64,000 nt of DNA, taken from NCBI GenBank assembly GCA_033239005.1, contig BSQZ01000013.1, positions 9,875,782 to 9,939,781 of the forward strand. The letters run 5' to 3'. The stretch comes from Lamellibrachia satsuma (Eukaryota > Annelida > Polychaeta > Sabellida > Siboglinidae). Every line of letters starts with the position of its first letter. The first letter of the stretch is position 1. The notes under the pieces are model-generated. The model had not been told where the DNA came from. It did no database searches and was given only the letters and a program-made list of their open reading frames with translations. A program made the translations under genes and the position numbers. Positions 12,947-25,288 of the stretch are shown one piece after another.

Positions 12947-13727
12947 AACAACAGGGATTCAGAAAGGGAAAAGGAACGACTGATGGGATGTTTGCATTAA
13001 GACAGCTGGCAGAGAAATGGTTGGAGATGCATGGGAGATTGGCAATGGGATTTGTGGACCTTCTCAGGAATATGGTGTATGCAGACGATTTGGCCAAAAT
13101 AGCAGAGAACAAACAAGAACTACAGGAACTGTTGGAGGAATGGAAGGGGGCGTTCAAGAAGCACGGACGTGGGTTGGACACCAGAGAGAGGAGCTGACCA
13201 TCAGTTTGGAAGGTAAGGAGATCAAGCAAGTGGATGGCTTTGTGTACCTTAGATGAAAGGTTATGGAGGATGGGCATTCATAGGTAGAATAAAGACGTTG
13301 TATACAAGCGGGAGCGAATGCTTGGAGAAACGTAGAGGGAGTCATGTTGGAGAGAAACGTTTTGAAAATGCTGACAGGGAAAATCCTGAGTGAGCGTGTT
13401 GCACCGGCATGTCTCTATGGTCTGGAGACAATGGCGTTGGCATAACATCAACAATTGTAGCTGCAAGTTTGTGAAAACAACTTGGTTCGTCGAATAAAAA
13501 GAAAAAAGAGGTTGGACAAAAGAAGGATGAATTTTTCACCTGACCCTCACCCCTATAAAGCGGTGAACAAGTAGGAAGAGCACCATTAGCTTGGTAAATA
13601 GTTATATTTAATAAATTCAATGATGTGGTCAACATTTTTATAAATAGTGTATAAAATACTTATGAGAAACAACATTTCAATACAAAGTTTGCCAACTTTT
13701 AGCATCCCTCTACAAACATGGTGTTGT

Positions 13728-14014
13728 GTGACTATGGTGCAGCATTTAGACACCTAGTGCCCATGACAGTGACAGGATTCTCCTCAAAGCCCTTTTCTCC
13801 TGACAGACCTATCTCACTGACCGACCTATCTCACGCGTGACGAGGCCGCCATCATTGCTGATCATGACGTTCCACAACTGGATGATGGAGTGGAAGGCGG
13901 CGGCCACCATCATGTTACAGTTCTCCTGGGCAGCGTTGAGCACCTTGGCATTGTCTTTGACCTATCACCTCCGTCAGACACCACAAGAGATGCCAGCGTG
14001 CAGAGTTCTTCATC
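13728..14014 (-). pseudogene. Decayed coding fragment, family not recognised
   Basis: After a good acceptor (gtttgtgtgatacag) the minus strand reads DEELCTLASLVVSDGGD, then, one frame away, NAKVLNAAQENCNMMVAAAF and HSIIQLWNVMISNDGGLV. The second part has very strong C/G third-position bias. A 17-bp tandem duplication (13801-13834) shifts the frame again before EKGFEENPVTVMGT and a stop at 13728. The pattern is that of a helical protein fragment with two frameshifts. An intact exon starting at 13961 is a less likely alternative. The surroundings are transposon debris. Confidence 0.5.
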
Positions 14015-14904
14015 CTGTATCACACAAACACACAAGTTAAATAGAACTGCTTCAATGACACAGATCACAAACGCACACTTTGCTATTCTGCTAAGGAACA
14101 TTACAGAATCAACCAATTATATGTATCTCCGTTTGAGCGATATCCATTGGCATGTTATCAGATTGTTGTACTCATATATAAATGACGTACTCTTCTTGAC
14201 TACAGCACGCATATCAAAATAAATATAACCATTGACAAGAAGGATGCACAGGGATAGGATTAATAACAACATCGAAAAAAATCAAGCAAGTTACCAAAAC
14301 AAAACCCATTACCATTCAGCACCAATACTGATTTATTACAACTTCAAGACCGTACCACAGACATCAGTGTTAACAAATTCGCCAAAAGCAGAAAGGCGTT
14401 TTCCACACTTATAATACAATATTCCGAAAAACAAAATAGTCACAGAAGCGTGCCTTACGACGCACAAAGTCAACAATACCCTTCGCGTCATTCTGCTGCG
14501 TTGAATAGAACGATAATTGATTTAGCCGTCGGTCGCATGATCTCACCGCCAGCTGAATACGTTCGGCCGCAGTGATGTCGAACGTGTCGTGGACGGTCCC
14601 ATTACGTTGATACCCCTTTTAGTATAATGTACCACGCCAAAAGCGAAAACATCGTGGGTACAATTATTGCATAATCATGCCCCACGCCTAGCAATGAACT
14701 TCCACTGTGGGCTCCCACACCACACTTGGATACTATTATTGCATAACTTGTTTATGCCATCCGTCTATATACCCTCTAACATATACATAACCATATCCAG
14801 GAAAATAGTTCATATACTAGCAATTCGCAGAAATTCGACATTATGGCGCCTACCTGTGCAAACACACAAAGTGGGGATAGGCAACAGCGATCCGATTAAA
14901 CTTG
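14015..14904. other. Non-coding spacer
   Basis: AT-rich sequence with a GC-richer patch at 14455-14610; nothing was recognised. Confidence 0.5.
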
Positions 14905-15028
14905 CAGAGTTCGGCAACCTTTTTGAACGGAGGGCCAAATTAGTGACTAGGTCAGCGGGCCACACATACACGCACGCTCGCACGCACATGCAAACATGCA
15001 CGCACATATCATCATTCTTGTAACACGT

Positions 15029-15130
<102 letters not shown>

Positions 15131-15794
15131 TGCAACATACATACGTTGTGTGTAGCAGTGGTATCGAGTGTTGTTGTAAATAGGTCTGATTTTGAACAAC
15201 AGTTCGATGGTCACTATGCTGTTTAAAAACGCATATTATTCATGTTACGTGTTCTTGGCATGCTGCTGATGCCATGTTGACCCGTGTGCCACTGACGTCT
15301 GATGCTAGAGATGTTGCTGCGCCACCAAGTGTCCCACATCTGGCTGCAGACTTGACACTACGAGCCTCAGCACGTCATCCAAATATCCATCTGTTAGATG
15401 CGTTCATGGCTTGCATTATACGAAGTTCATCTTGTAATAATAATAATAATAATAATAAAATTACTTCTTTGGCGCCAATATCCTCGGAAAATCCAAGTTC
15501 AGTGGCGCAACAAAACCAAAGGATTAGGCATTCTCGTGACCATGTACAATGCAAAAAGTCGTCAACAGTTGGATGGAGGTGCCAAGATGTTAAGGAGGAT
15601 GGGCAGTTTTGATAAGATAGGTTTTCAGATTACGGCGAAATGAAGCTATATTTCTTGCTGATTTTACGTTGTCGAGGAGTGAATTCCACAGAGTTGGTCT
15701 ACATGTCCGGAGAAGCTAGATTGTTTTCTATGAGTGTCGGGAAGTAATTTGCATCCCGCAGTTGTGTTTCCCACAATCGAAACCTGGTCTTGGT

Positions 15795-16040
15795 ACACGT
15801 GGCACAGCTCGTACACGTGACACAGAATGGCAGCCCAACCTAGTCTCATATCTCAGCTCGTACACGTGGCGCAGCATGGTAGCCGAACCTAGTCTCATGT
15901 CTCAGCTCGTACACGTGGCACAACATGGCAGCCCAACCTAGTCTCATGTCTCAGCTCGTACACGTGGCACAGCATGGTAGCCGAACCTAGTCTCATGTCT
16001 CAGCTCGTACACGTGGCACAGCATGGCAACCCAACCTAGC
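15795..16040 (+). repeat. 49-bp minisatellite, 5 copies
   Basis: Units contain cacgtggcacagcatggtag and ctagtctcatgtctcagctc, within the hAT-like element. Confidence 0.95.
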
Positions 16041-16475
16041 CAGGGCACTTTGGTTTAGTGCAGGAATTGTTAATATTGCACATTCCTCTCGGACGGAAGG
16101 TGTTCGAACTGCCGGTGATTTAACGAGTGATGACGAGTGTTATCCAAAACAACACATTATCACTCAAACACAAAAAGATAGAACATTCATGTCTGCATGT
16201 TGGCAAAAGTGAATTAATTAAAGTTTAAAGGATGTGAGAAATGTTTGATATGTTCATCACGTGGAAATGGTATTACCGAGTTGCATTATGTGATATGCTT
16301 CGCCTAGACGTCTCGTCTACAATTTAGTTTAGACAAGACGTACTATTTTTTATTTTATATATCAATATTGCGGGCGCGGGCCGCGTCATGCATAATCTCG
16401 CTATCAGTCCGTGGGCCGCATGAAATAGCTCTGCGGGCCGCAGTTGGCCCTCGGGCCGCAGGTTGCCGACCCCTG

Positions 16476-17299
16476 GATTAAAGTGACCCTTGATACTGTT
16501 TATTCTCGGTCCATCAAAACTGTTTCTGGCTACAGCAGCACCTGTAAGAAGACCTCAAGTAAAGGTACGTTATTATACATCACGCTATCGAGTCCTTGGG
16601 ATTGTTCAACGTGCTTACCAGTTCACCCTCTGGTATACCTCTTCATTCCAACACCATCTCAACTTCTCTGGAAAGCATTCAGCCACGCTGCAATTATTTT
16701 GCGAAGATTATTCGTCCATATGTCCACCACTGTCTGTGTATTCAAAACATTTACACACAAAAACCAATAGTACACATCAGTTGGTGTGCATTCAGTGTTC
16801 TGCAGTAAATGTACGTGTGACTTCAATGTGGACAGAATAGGACCGCTCCTTACATATGATTTCCTCGCACACAGGCACGCATGAGAGATGTAGGCGGGGA
16901 TGGAAGCAGACAGAGAGGGTGGCAGGCAGATAGGCAGACAAAGTATATTCGTTGTATCCAGTCATTTGTTCTGTTCAAAGTGTTTTACACTTCACCCTCT
17001 AGCACACCTATCACGACTGGGAGCCTGACGTTCTATCCGGAATGCTACCACGCCCCATTCGATGGGAGAGAAGGAGCTGCGGGAGGGGGGGGGGCAGAGA
17101 AGAAGCGAGCGATGCAAAGGAGGCATCGCGGGAGGGAGACAGAGCGTATGTTTGTTCAAACAGACAAGTACACGTCTTTAGTAATATTTAATATGGCAAT
17201 GGTTCACACCACACCGTAGCTACCTCAGCCCAGGACTTCTCGCACCCAGACTTGACGAAATCTACCCAGTTACTACAACTGCTACAAATTAAGTGCCTT
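16476..17299 (+). other. Dispersed repeat fragments
   Basis: Short pieces match the 6.95-kb unit. The segment around gaagattattcgtcca (16701) resembles 555-575. The segment tgtatccagtc...gtgttttacac (16955-16992) matches the reverse complement of 1385-1425. No gene was found. Confidence 0.55.
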
Positions 17300-19308
17300 G
17301 TTATACTGGTTACATCATCTAACGAAGGGGGAACTGACAGAAAAAACTCAAAGGAGTACTACTACAAATACACATCCAAAGAAATGTTCACCAATAATTT
17401 CAGACAATGAACTTAAATGTGTATGCTTAAATGCCAGGAGCATAGTAAATAAAAAAAGTTTGTTAGACATTATTGTAGCAGATATTGATCCCCATGTAAT
17501 AGGCATCACAGAATCATGGGCAAATGAAGATATAGTAGATGCTGAGTTAGCACTGGCAGGCTATGTAATGTTTAGGAAGGATAGACGGGAAAGAAGGGGA
17601 GGTGGAGTAATTATGTATATTAAAGAATCTATCCAAGCATATGAAATTACACTGAAAAGTGAAGCAGATTGTGAGGAAGCAATTTGGTGTAAAATAGACT
17701 AGTTACCAGGAACTCAACATTAACAATAGGAGTAGTTTATCGTAGTCCTAACATAGGACAAGAGGAAGATGTAAAATTACAAAAGGCGATAAGGGAGGTG
17801 AGCAAGGGAGAATGTGTTATAATGGGTGATTTTAACCATGGCCATATACAATGGGAATCATTAGAGAGTGCTGGAGGTGACGACCATCAGTTTCTACTTC
17901 TAACACAGGATTGTTTCCTTACTCTTGGAACCAACCAGAGGTGGGAATGTGTTAGATTTAATTTTGTCTTCTCAAATTGAATTAGTTGACAATGTTAAAA
18001 TACACGAACCTTTGGATTCAAGTGACCATAACCAAATCCATTTTAATATAAAAGTAAAAACAGGGAATACATATAAAAAAGAATGGAGGAGGAACTTCAA
18101 CAAAAGCAAATATAAAGTGATGAGAACATATCTAGCAAATATAGATTGGAATAACTTGCTGAAGAACAAGACAGCAACAGAATGCTGGACTTGTTTAAAA
18201 TATGAGATTGAGGGCATTATTGAGAAATTTATTCCATTAAGAAAACAAGGGAAAAGATCCAGGTAAAAACACCTGTCAAAAGAAGCTATTAGAAAAATTG
18301 CTTACAAACAGATGCTGTGGAGGGTCTATAAACACACTGGAAATGTAGAAGACTACACAAACTACAAAGAGGCACTTAACCTAGCTACAACTGAAATTAG
18401 AAAATCTAAAAGAACCTTTGAAAAAAATTGGCAGGTAATATAAAAAATGACAGCAAGAGTTTCTATGCTTATGTAAGGAGTAAACAGAAAGTTCGAGATA
18501 AGGTCGGACCACTGGAAAACAACAGTGAAAACATAATTTCAGATGGGTTCCAAATGGCAGAGGTCCTGAATGAGTATTTCAGCTCAGTTTTTACCACAGA
18601 AGATATCAGCTCACTTCCAGTTCCATTGACTAAATTTGAGGGCAATAAATCAGAACATTTAGGGCAGTTATTTGTAACTCCTGAAATGATAGCTAAGAAA
18701 ATTAAGAAGATGAAAGATAATAAATCACCTGGAGTTGATGGGATACCACCAAAACTGCTAGAGGAAATTGTTGACCAAATTAGTACACCACTTGCAAACT
18801 TATTTAACTTGTCACTAGAAGAAGGAATAGTTCCTACAGAATGAAAAGAAGCAAACGTTACACCGCTATTTAAGAAAGGATCGAGGAAGAAGCCAGAAAA
18901 TTACAGACCAGTGAGTTTAACATCAGTTGTATGTAAATTACTCGAAACATTAATTAGAGAATTCCTCGTAAAACATAAATTAATAAATACATCTCAACAT
19001 GGATTCCTAAAAGCAAGGTCATGTCTAACCAATCTCTTATGTTTTTTAGAAGAAATTACAAAGTGGGTAGATGACGGGTCACCAGTTGATGTTGTCTACT
19101 TAGATTTTCAGAAAGCTTTCGATAAAGTGCCACATCAATTATTGTTACTTAAACTAAAAGCTCATGGTATAGGCAATGATGTAATCAACTGGATATAAAA
19201 GTGGCTTACACACAGAAGACAGAGAGTAATAGTAGATGGTGAGATTTCAAACTGGAAATCTGTTTTGAGTGGGGTACCACAGGGATCAGTATTAGGCCCT
19301 ATACTATA

Positions 19309-19349
<41 letters not shown>

Positions 19350-20278
19350 GATTTGGAGGATGACATATCTAGCAAAGTACTCAAATTTGCAGATGACACA
19401 AAAGTATTCAGAAAGGTTACTAATGATACAGATAAACAAAGTTTACAGGATGATCTAGAAAAATTAGTTAAATGGTCAGAAAGATGGCAAATGTTATTCA
19501 ATTTTGGGAAGTGTAAATGTATACACATAGGACATGGAAATATGGACGAGGAATATAAAATGGGGGATGCTGTACTAGGTAGAACCACACAAGAAAAGGA
19601 TTTAGGAGTAACATTTAATGCAGAAAGTTTCAGAGCAATGTGGGATTTCTGCTTCGAAAGGAAATCAAATTCTAGGGCTAATTAGGAGAACTATCACGTA
19701 TTAGGAGAAACATCTAATTGTACCCCTGTACAAAGCAATAGTTAGACCACATTTGGAATATTGTATTCAAGCATGGAGGCCATATCGTAAAAAAAGACAT
19801 AGATAAGCTAGAAAGAATACAACGAAGAGCAACTAAAATGATTCCAGAATTAAGAGACCTTAGTTACGAAAGTCGCTTATTACGATGTGGTTTGACAACA
19901 CTAGAGACCAGGAGACTAAGAGGAGACCAAATAGAAGTGTTTAAAATAGTGAACGGTTATGAGGATGTTGATAGGAATATGTTCTTCAAACTTAAAGAAG
20001 GCTGTAGAACCAGAGGACACAAAGCAGCATTAGTTAAGGAGCAATGTAGGTTGGACATGAGAAAGTACTCTTTCTCACAGAGGGTGATAAATGAATGGAA
20101 CAAACTGCTAAATGATTGTGTTAATGCTAGTAGTGTGAATATGTTTAAAAATAGAATTGACAGATGTCTGATAAGGGTGGGCTACACATAGATGAGAAAA
20201 TTGTTGGACTCTCGATAAGCCACTTGCCATCTGGAATTTGTTGTTCGAGATGGCAATCTTGTTAAATCTTGTTAAACG
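17300..20278 (+). pseudogene. CR1-clade LINE, near full-length ORF2, broken
   Basis: A non-LTR retrotransposon ORF2. The N-terminal AP endonuclease shows LNARSI, ITESW, YRSP and GDFN. The reverse transcriptase follows, with KSPGVDGIPPKLL, ENYRPVSLTS, QHGF, VYLDFQKAFDKVPH, GVPQGSVLGP and the catalytic FADDTKVF. The coding frame switches several times and is hit by stops (17701, 18842, 19196), so it is dead. A (TA)n tract lies between GPILY and NDLED. The 3' end is a short tail repeat cttgttaaat. No ORF1 was recognised and the 5' boundary is approximate. Truncated relatives lie at 12786-12886, 36226-36481 and 56937-57612. Confidence 0.92.
19314..19346 (+). repeat. (TA)n microsatellite inside the LINE RT
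   Basis: About 16 TA dinucleotides, at the position between the RT motif GPILY and INDLED, where the ancestral codons (Tyr, Ile) are themselves TA-rich. Confidence 0.95.
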
Positions 20279-20353
20279 TGTGTCCTGGAGCGAAACCAGC
20301 AATGGTATCGCATCAAAGAGACGTCGGAGTCGTGCATCAGTGCTTCAAGTGAC

Positions 20354-20482
20354 CTGGATGGAGGCAGAGTCTTTCAAGAGCAGTTGCTGTAGACGTCGGA
20401 GAATGGAAGAAGATTGGATGACGTCGAACAAGACAAATATGTACTTGGGCATCGGTTTGGTTCTGCCGAGCGCCGTCGCCAT
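20354..20482 (-). CDS. Possible first coding exon, unrecognised
   Basis: In a CpG-rich stretch (20330-20600), an ATG at 20482 opens 43 codons with high third-position C/G (it begins MATALGRTKPMPKYIFVLF). A donor-like cag|gtcact follows at 20354. The phase 0 end could join the exon-like fragment at 14014, whose first codons are also phase 0, but that link is speculative. A second frame upstream is also open (GGFDNGDKVVVCLKREF), so the true frame is uncertain. I do not recognise the protein. Confidence 0.25.
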
Positions 20483-20636
20483 GTAGTTCGCTGTCGTCGA
20501 TGAACTCTCGCTTCAAACATACGACCACCTTGTCGCCGTTGTCGAAGCCGCCTATTTTCGAGGCGCCGACGTCGTCATGATAGACAGGGTTGGCGGCGTG
20601 TTGGAATTACAGAACCACAATGTCGTAGTCTCTACT

Positions 20637-20740
20637 TCTCCCTCTCCATTTCCCTCTCCCTCACCTCAATCCCCCTCCCTACCTTCCCCCTCCCTCCCTC
20701 CGCCTTTCCTCCCTCCCTCCCTCCCTCACTTCCTACACAT
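20637..20740 (+). repeat. Pyrimidine-rich (CCCT/CCTCC) tract
   Basis: A simple C/T tract next to a CpG-rich segment. Confidence 0.9.
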
Positions 20741-20910
20741 TGACGTGACATCAGAAGTCAGTCGTTCCAGCATTTGCATGCGACCCACAAACATTTGATT
20801 TATCAAATGCACAAACAAATGTACGATCAAATGCATGCGTAATTCTTTGAATAATTATTGTTATTAAATTCACATACACATACTATTAAAAAAAGTTCTC
20901 TGAATTGAGC

Positions 20911-21110
20911 AGTACCTTCAGCAGATTATGAAATCATTGTCTGACCTGTGAATCCACTTTCACACCGTGCTCCTTAAAAAGTGCTCTGTATGTCAAATGT
21001 TCAATGCCTGAGCTGTTGTTTATACAACATGAAAATACCAACTGGTCAGTAGGATTATGGCTTCAGAGACTACCTGTTCATTGAAACAAATTAAACAATG
21101 CAGTCTCTAA
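20911..21110 (-). repeat. Fragment of the 6.95-kb unit, inverted
   Basis: Reverse complement of 960-1145 (and 7912-8097): both contain the gattcacaggtcagacaa and ttgaacatttgacatacag segments. It therefore belongs to an older dispersed repeat also present inside the duplicated unit. Confidence 0.85.
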
Positions 21111-24100
21111 TCAGTCAGAACATCCAAATGACAGTGACAGAACATCTGTATGATGGGGGGGAAGAATTGCATTAGTAAAGCCTCAGTTTGGACATTTATA
21201 TTAATCTCAACCAATGACATTGGAGTATGACTTATTGGTCAGTTTACTTCAGCCTATTAGACACATGGGCCTACTGTGGAGATCTCCTGAAGGAGTACAC
21301 CCTCCTGTGGCTTGGTAAAATCTTGGACAGAGCCCATGCTATCTGATAAGGTCTACTGACTCACTGGAGGTGATCCATCAGGCAAGTTCCTTTGTCATTG
21401 CAAGTTTGCTAATTAGGTTGTATAATGTTATGCAATAGAAATAGTTGAGTAGTCTGGCCTTGATGGCATTCACACTTTAAGGTGAATCTTGTGTATATTT
21501 ACATCTGTGTAATAGGGCAGGAGGTAAAAAAATATAATTTTCAGTGTAAAATAAAAGCTGGCTGAATACAATGTACTTACAGAACATATGCTGGCTGGCT
21601 TTCTGAAACATGGTGTTAAAAATCCATAAATGCTAGCTGAGAAAGTGTGTACCTTCAAGAGTTAAGGTGTATTATAGGTCGTTACACATTAGAGCGGCTA
21701 TCCTGGGTATGAACTGCCCAGTGGGGTGGTGCTTTTGAAATGTGTCTAAAAACCAAACACATGGACAGATGTAATAATTGTTTTTGTCGAGTGCATGATA
21801 CATGTTAAATAAATTTTTTTTCACAAACATTGTGATGTCTATTTGGGGTCATGCCTCAGTTACACTTCTTGGTGTGTTACAGACGAATATGACACAGTAA
21901 TTTTAGGTGTGTAATTTTTAAAAAATCATATCTGACACAACTGAATTTGAGCAGGCACATTCGCAAGTTTGCTGGTAGAACCTGTTGACAGTGTAACTGA
22001 GGACTTTTAGATGATTTCAATAGGCGGAAGGATTTTTGGCAATTTTTTCACAAGGCACGTGTGCATAGTAATTCATGCAGAAATTGGTAAACATTGACGG
22101 GCATGACACGTTCAGCAATTTTAAGATTTAGAAATGTGTAATTGTGTTTTGGACAAAAGTGTGCTCAAACACAATATTTTTTACAAATATACGTCCGTTT
22201 TGTATCTGATCCGATGGGGAGTGATGCAAAGAACACATTAGCATCGAAATAATTAGGTACAAATGTCATTTAATAGCATTAATAATTTCAGCCAGGTTAA
22301 TGCACCTTTACCCCACTTCCTCCTATTAATTTTAAATTCATTTATTTCTTGATTCGTTCTTCCCTATAACGTTCTTTTACAAATCACTAATTGTTCCTGG
22401 TGGGCATATCCTTAGAAATCTCATAACACTTATTTAGATAACTGCATCTTTTGTAGCATGGATTTTGTAATACGTCAGTTTCTGATTCAGTTGTGTTTGA
22501 TATTGAATGATTTACGGCCCATAGACAGTAGTGGAAGAAAGCATTTTTTAATGTCTCACATTTCAATTGTTTAACAGCACACTAAGACATCTACACATCA
22601 GTTAGCAACATTGCAGGGTTGTTTAATGCAGGAATTCCCAAACTCTATCAGAATATTTACATTGCATTGCCTATGTGCTTGCAGCTCCCAGTTTAAAACT
22701 CTGGTTTAGATCACTGTTTTTTGTCACTAGATAAAACTAACTATTCAATTGTATTATTGTGACTTTATTTCCATATTCACAGGTACAGTGTAGTTTGTGT
22801 CTTTTCCTGTGACACCGCCACATAGTAATTACCGTCAAGAATAGGCAAAATCAGTTATAAATTAGTTTATTAAAGATGCATTTACATAATTCGGTAAATA
22901 AATTGATGCATATTACAAAATATATTTTACAGACATCATAAAAATAGTTGTCTCTGGTTAGGCATCTTGTACCCACAGTAAATACAAAAGTAATCTGAAT
23001 AATGCAGTTGTGATTCACAGATGGCTTCACTGCATGGCTCAATAGTACTAAGATAATTTCCTAAAGTTCTTTAAACCAGGATGTTATAAACATACACATA
23101 TGTACAAACATAGGCAACTACCAACACAATTTGTCATATTATAAACACGGTTCAAACAATCTACATAGCTAATATATTTATTAATATCATATTTCTTTCA
23201 GGTGTATAAATAAAACTTCCCTTAATAAAAATAAGTTGGTTTTCTATTCACAGCAAACATACAAACACATTTATCAAGATATATACATTTTGTATGATTA
23301 GTTGCACAACTTGAACAAGCATTTTGTCTATACAGACAGTTTCAATAAACCCACCCCATATACTTGGATTCCCAGCAATGGCCAGAGTAATTTCTTAGAA
23401 ATCTAGATTCTCATCTAAAGTAACACAATTCTAGGACCTGTCAGAAATCACAAGCATCTATTACAGAGTATATGCTGAAAATGTGCCATGTTTTTGCTTT
23501 GATAATTAACGAAAGAAAACTTAACAGTGCAGATATTATGGCCTATACAAACAGGGAAAATAGATTTAGTGTATTTATAACAAATGCAACATATGAGGAA
23601 GACGTGAAAGATCACCATTCAGCATCCCTATCTTCCCACAGCAACAAGCAGAGGCACACATTTATGATGCTGTTTGTTCAATGAGTTTGATGACTAGGTC
23701 CACTGATGCAAGACGGCCTTCACAAGTTTACACGAGGGTGTATTTGTTAAGTTTTTATTACCATTAGAAATGTTCTGCTTTGATGTAATATTATGGGGGT
23801 TCATTAAATAACTAATTACTGCTTTAATGTAATATTATGGGGGTTTATAACCACTGCAATGTTATGATAAGAAAATTACAGTTCAGTGTTCAGCTAATAA
23901 AATACTTGTCTTGTTGGTTCCCCATTAACCAGAAATCTCCAGCAAACACTGGAGTGTTAGTGGACTCCATTTAACAGAATCACAGGTTATGGAATCAGCC
24001 GTTTAGTGAAATCAAATATATTGGCTGTGACGGAATCATTCCCTATTCACGCTGTATTAAAATTGCTCCAGTCTTGGTCCTCTGTTGACAATTACTGTCA

Positions 24101-24716
24101 CTTGTCACCCGCAAGACTTCTGTGACACCACAGATGGAGAAAACTCACACACCTTATCTACAGAATCACCATGTGTGCAGCTTGCAACAGTACACATTTA
24201 GAACAGAACATTTTGTCGGACGGTGAATCTTTTGGCAGTGCAGTTAGAATCTGACAGGGATGATCTCAACACGCCACCTACTTCTTCATACATTTTAGGT
24301 TAATCACCCCGGCGGACGTCTACACTGCTACTTATTCTCTCTTAAAACTTCCTTGCAAGAAAAACGTTTTCTTTTCTGAATTTACACATTCAGTAAATGT
24401 AATTTCGTTGTTAAAATTCAGTGATATGCGCAGGAACTGCATTCTGTCATTGGTGACAAATGTCTGATATGTACAGCAGGACACTCACTGTGCCACCAGT
24501 ATCACATGACAAATTATGCCATGGCCAAGTGTGACTTCCATCTACAGCGAGTCAGACACTGCACAACGAATCACCTTCGGACAAAACGCAGATGCCATTC
24601 CTTGATCATCTGCAGTCTTTCTCATCTTTACAGAGTTTATGTACAACCTATTTTGAACAGGTTATGAACATGCTGACTGTCCTGCCAGTTTGATGTGTCA
24701 ACCACAGCATCGTTTC

Positions 24717-24860
24717 TTTGACACTAGTATCCTTTCTTTGACACTAGCATCCTTTCTTTGATACTAGCATCCTTTCTTTGATACTAGCATCCTTCCTTTG
24801 ATACTAGCATCCTTTTATTCACACTATCATTCTTTCATTGATGCTAGTATCCTTTCTTTC
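24717..24860 (+). repeat. 20-bp tandem repeat, about 7 copies
   Basis: Unit ctttctttgatactagcatc. It is probably within the crb 3' UTR or just past it. Confidence 0.93.
24814..24819 (-). promoter_or_regulatory. Candidate poly(A) signal for crb
   Basis: An AATAAA hexamer on the minus strand lies 330 bases past the crb stop codon, inside a 20-bp minisatellite. Other AATAAA matches occur further downstream (around 23752 and 22866), so the real 3' end is undecided. Confidence 0.3.
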
Positions 24861-25148
24861 TAACCAACACAGTAGGTTGACGGCCAATGACCCTCACGAT
24901 TGTCTTGCTCTGTCTCAATCAGCCCATCTATTCTAATACACCCGGTCAATGCCGTCTCATGCCCTGTCAGTAATTCTTCTGGTATTAGACATCTCTTCCT
25001 GTCTTCAGGAAGGATTAGCAGCAAACCCACCACATCACTCCTCCATCTAACATCCCTGCCAATATATTATTGCACGTCTAGTGACAAGACCACACTTCCG
25101 CGGTCTCATTTTTCCATAGCCTCTTTCTCGCTGATGGCAGCCTCGCTT

Positions 25149-25288
25149 TCAGATAAGTCGCTCCTCTGGTGGCAGTTTCATAACATTGCCCATCTCGACT
25201 CGTGAGCCAGACATCTCCTGTCGACTCGGACTGTATGTCCCCCTGGTGGCTCGCTTGCCACGCGCCATTACGATCAGAGTGATGGCCA
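25149..25288 (-). CDS. crb: crb last coding exon: end of TM helix and cytoplasmic tail
   Basis: Acceptor ttgttgttag, entry phase 1, stop TGA at 25151-25149. It encodes AITLIVM (end of the helix), a basic stop-transfer ARGKRATR, the FERM-binding juxtamembrane motif [10 protein letters not shown], the conserved [13 protein letters not shown], and the C-terminal PDZ ligand EERLI. This tail is the diagnostic signature of Crumbs; it recruits Pals1/Stardust and FERM proteins. The frame contains no early ATG, so it is found only by tracing the splice phase. Confidence 0.96.

Larger units (their letters stand above)
12309..13500 (+). pseudogene. RTE-like reverse transcriptase fragment, third and longest copy
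   Basis: It matches the start of the 6.95-kb unit, split by a 432-bp insertion (12515-12946). It encodes GKYRG (here RR in place of RG), QQGFRKGKGTTDGMFALRQL, GFVDL joined straight to LRNMVYADDLAKIAENKQEL. Unlike copies 1 and 2 it then runs on into the RT C-terminal region: GANAWRNVEGVMLERNVL, ACLYGLETMAL and LQVCENNLVRRI, partly frameshifted. The central RT palm region between GFVDL and the YADD box is missing, so no copy can be active. Confidence 0.85.
21130..25148. other. Non-coding region downstream of crb
   Basis: The right end (below 25149) is presumably the crb 3' UTR. No other coding signal was found. Near-identical words taatattatgggggttcat/tata occur twice at 23790-23845. The rest is AT-rich unique sequence. 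Confidence 0.5.
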
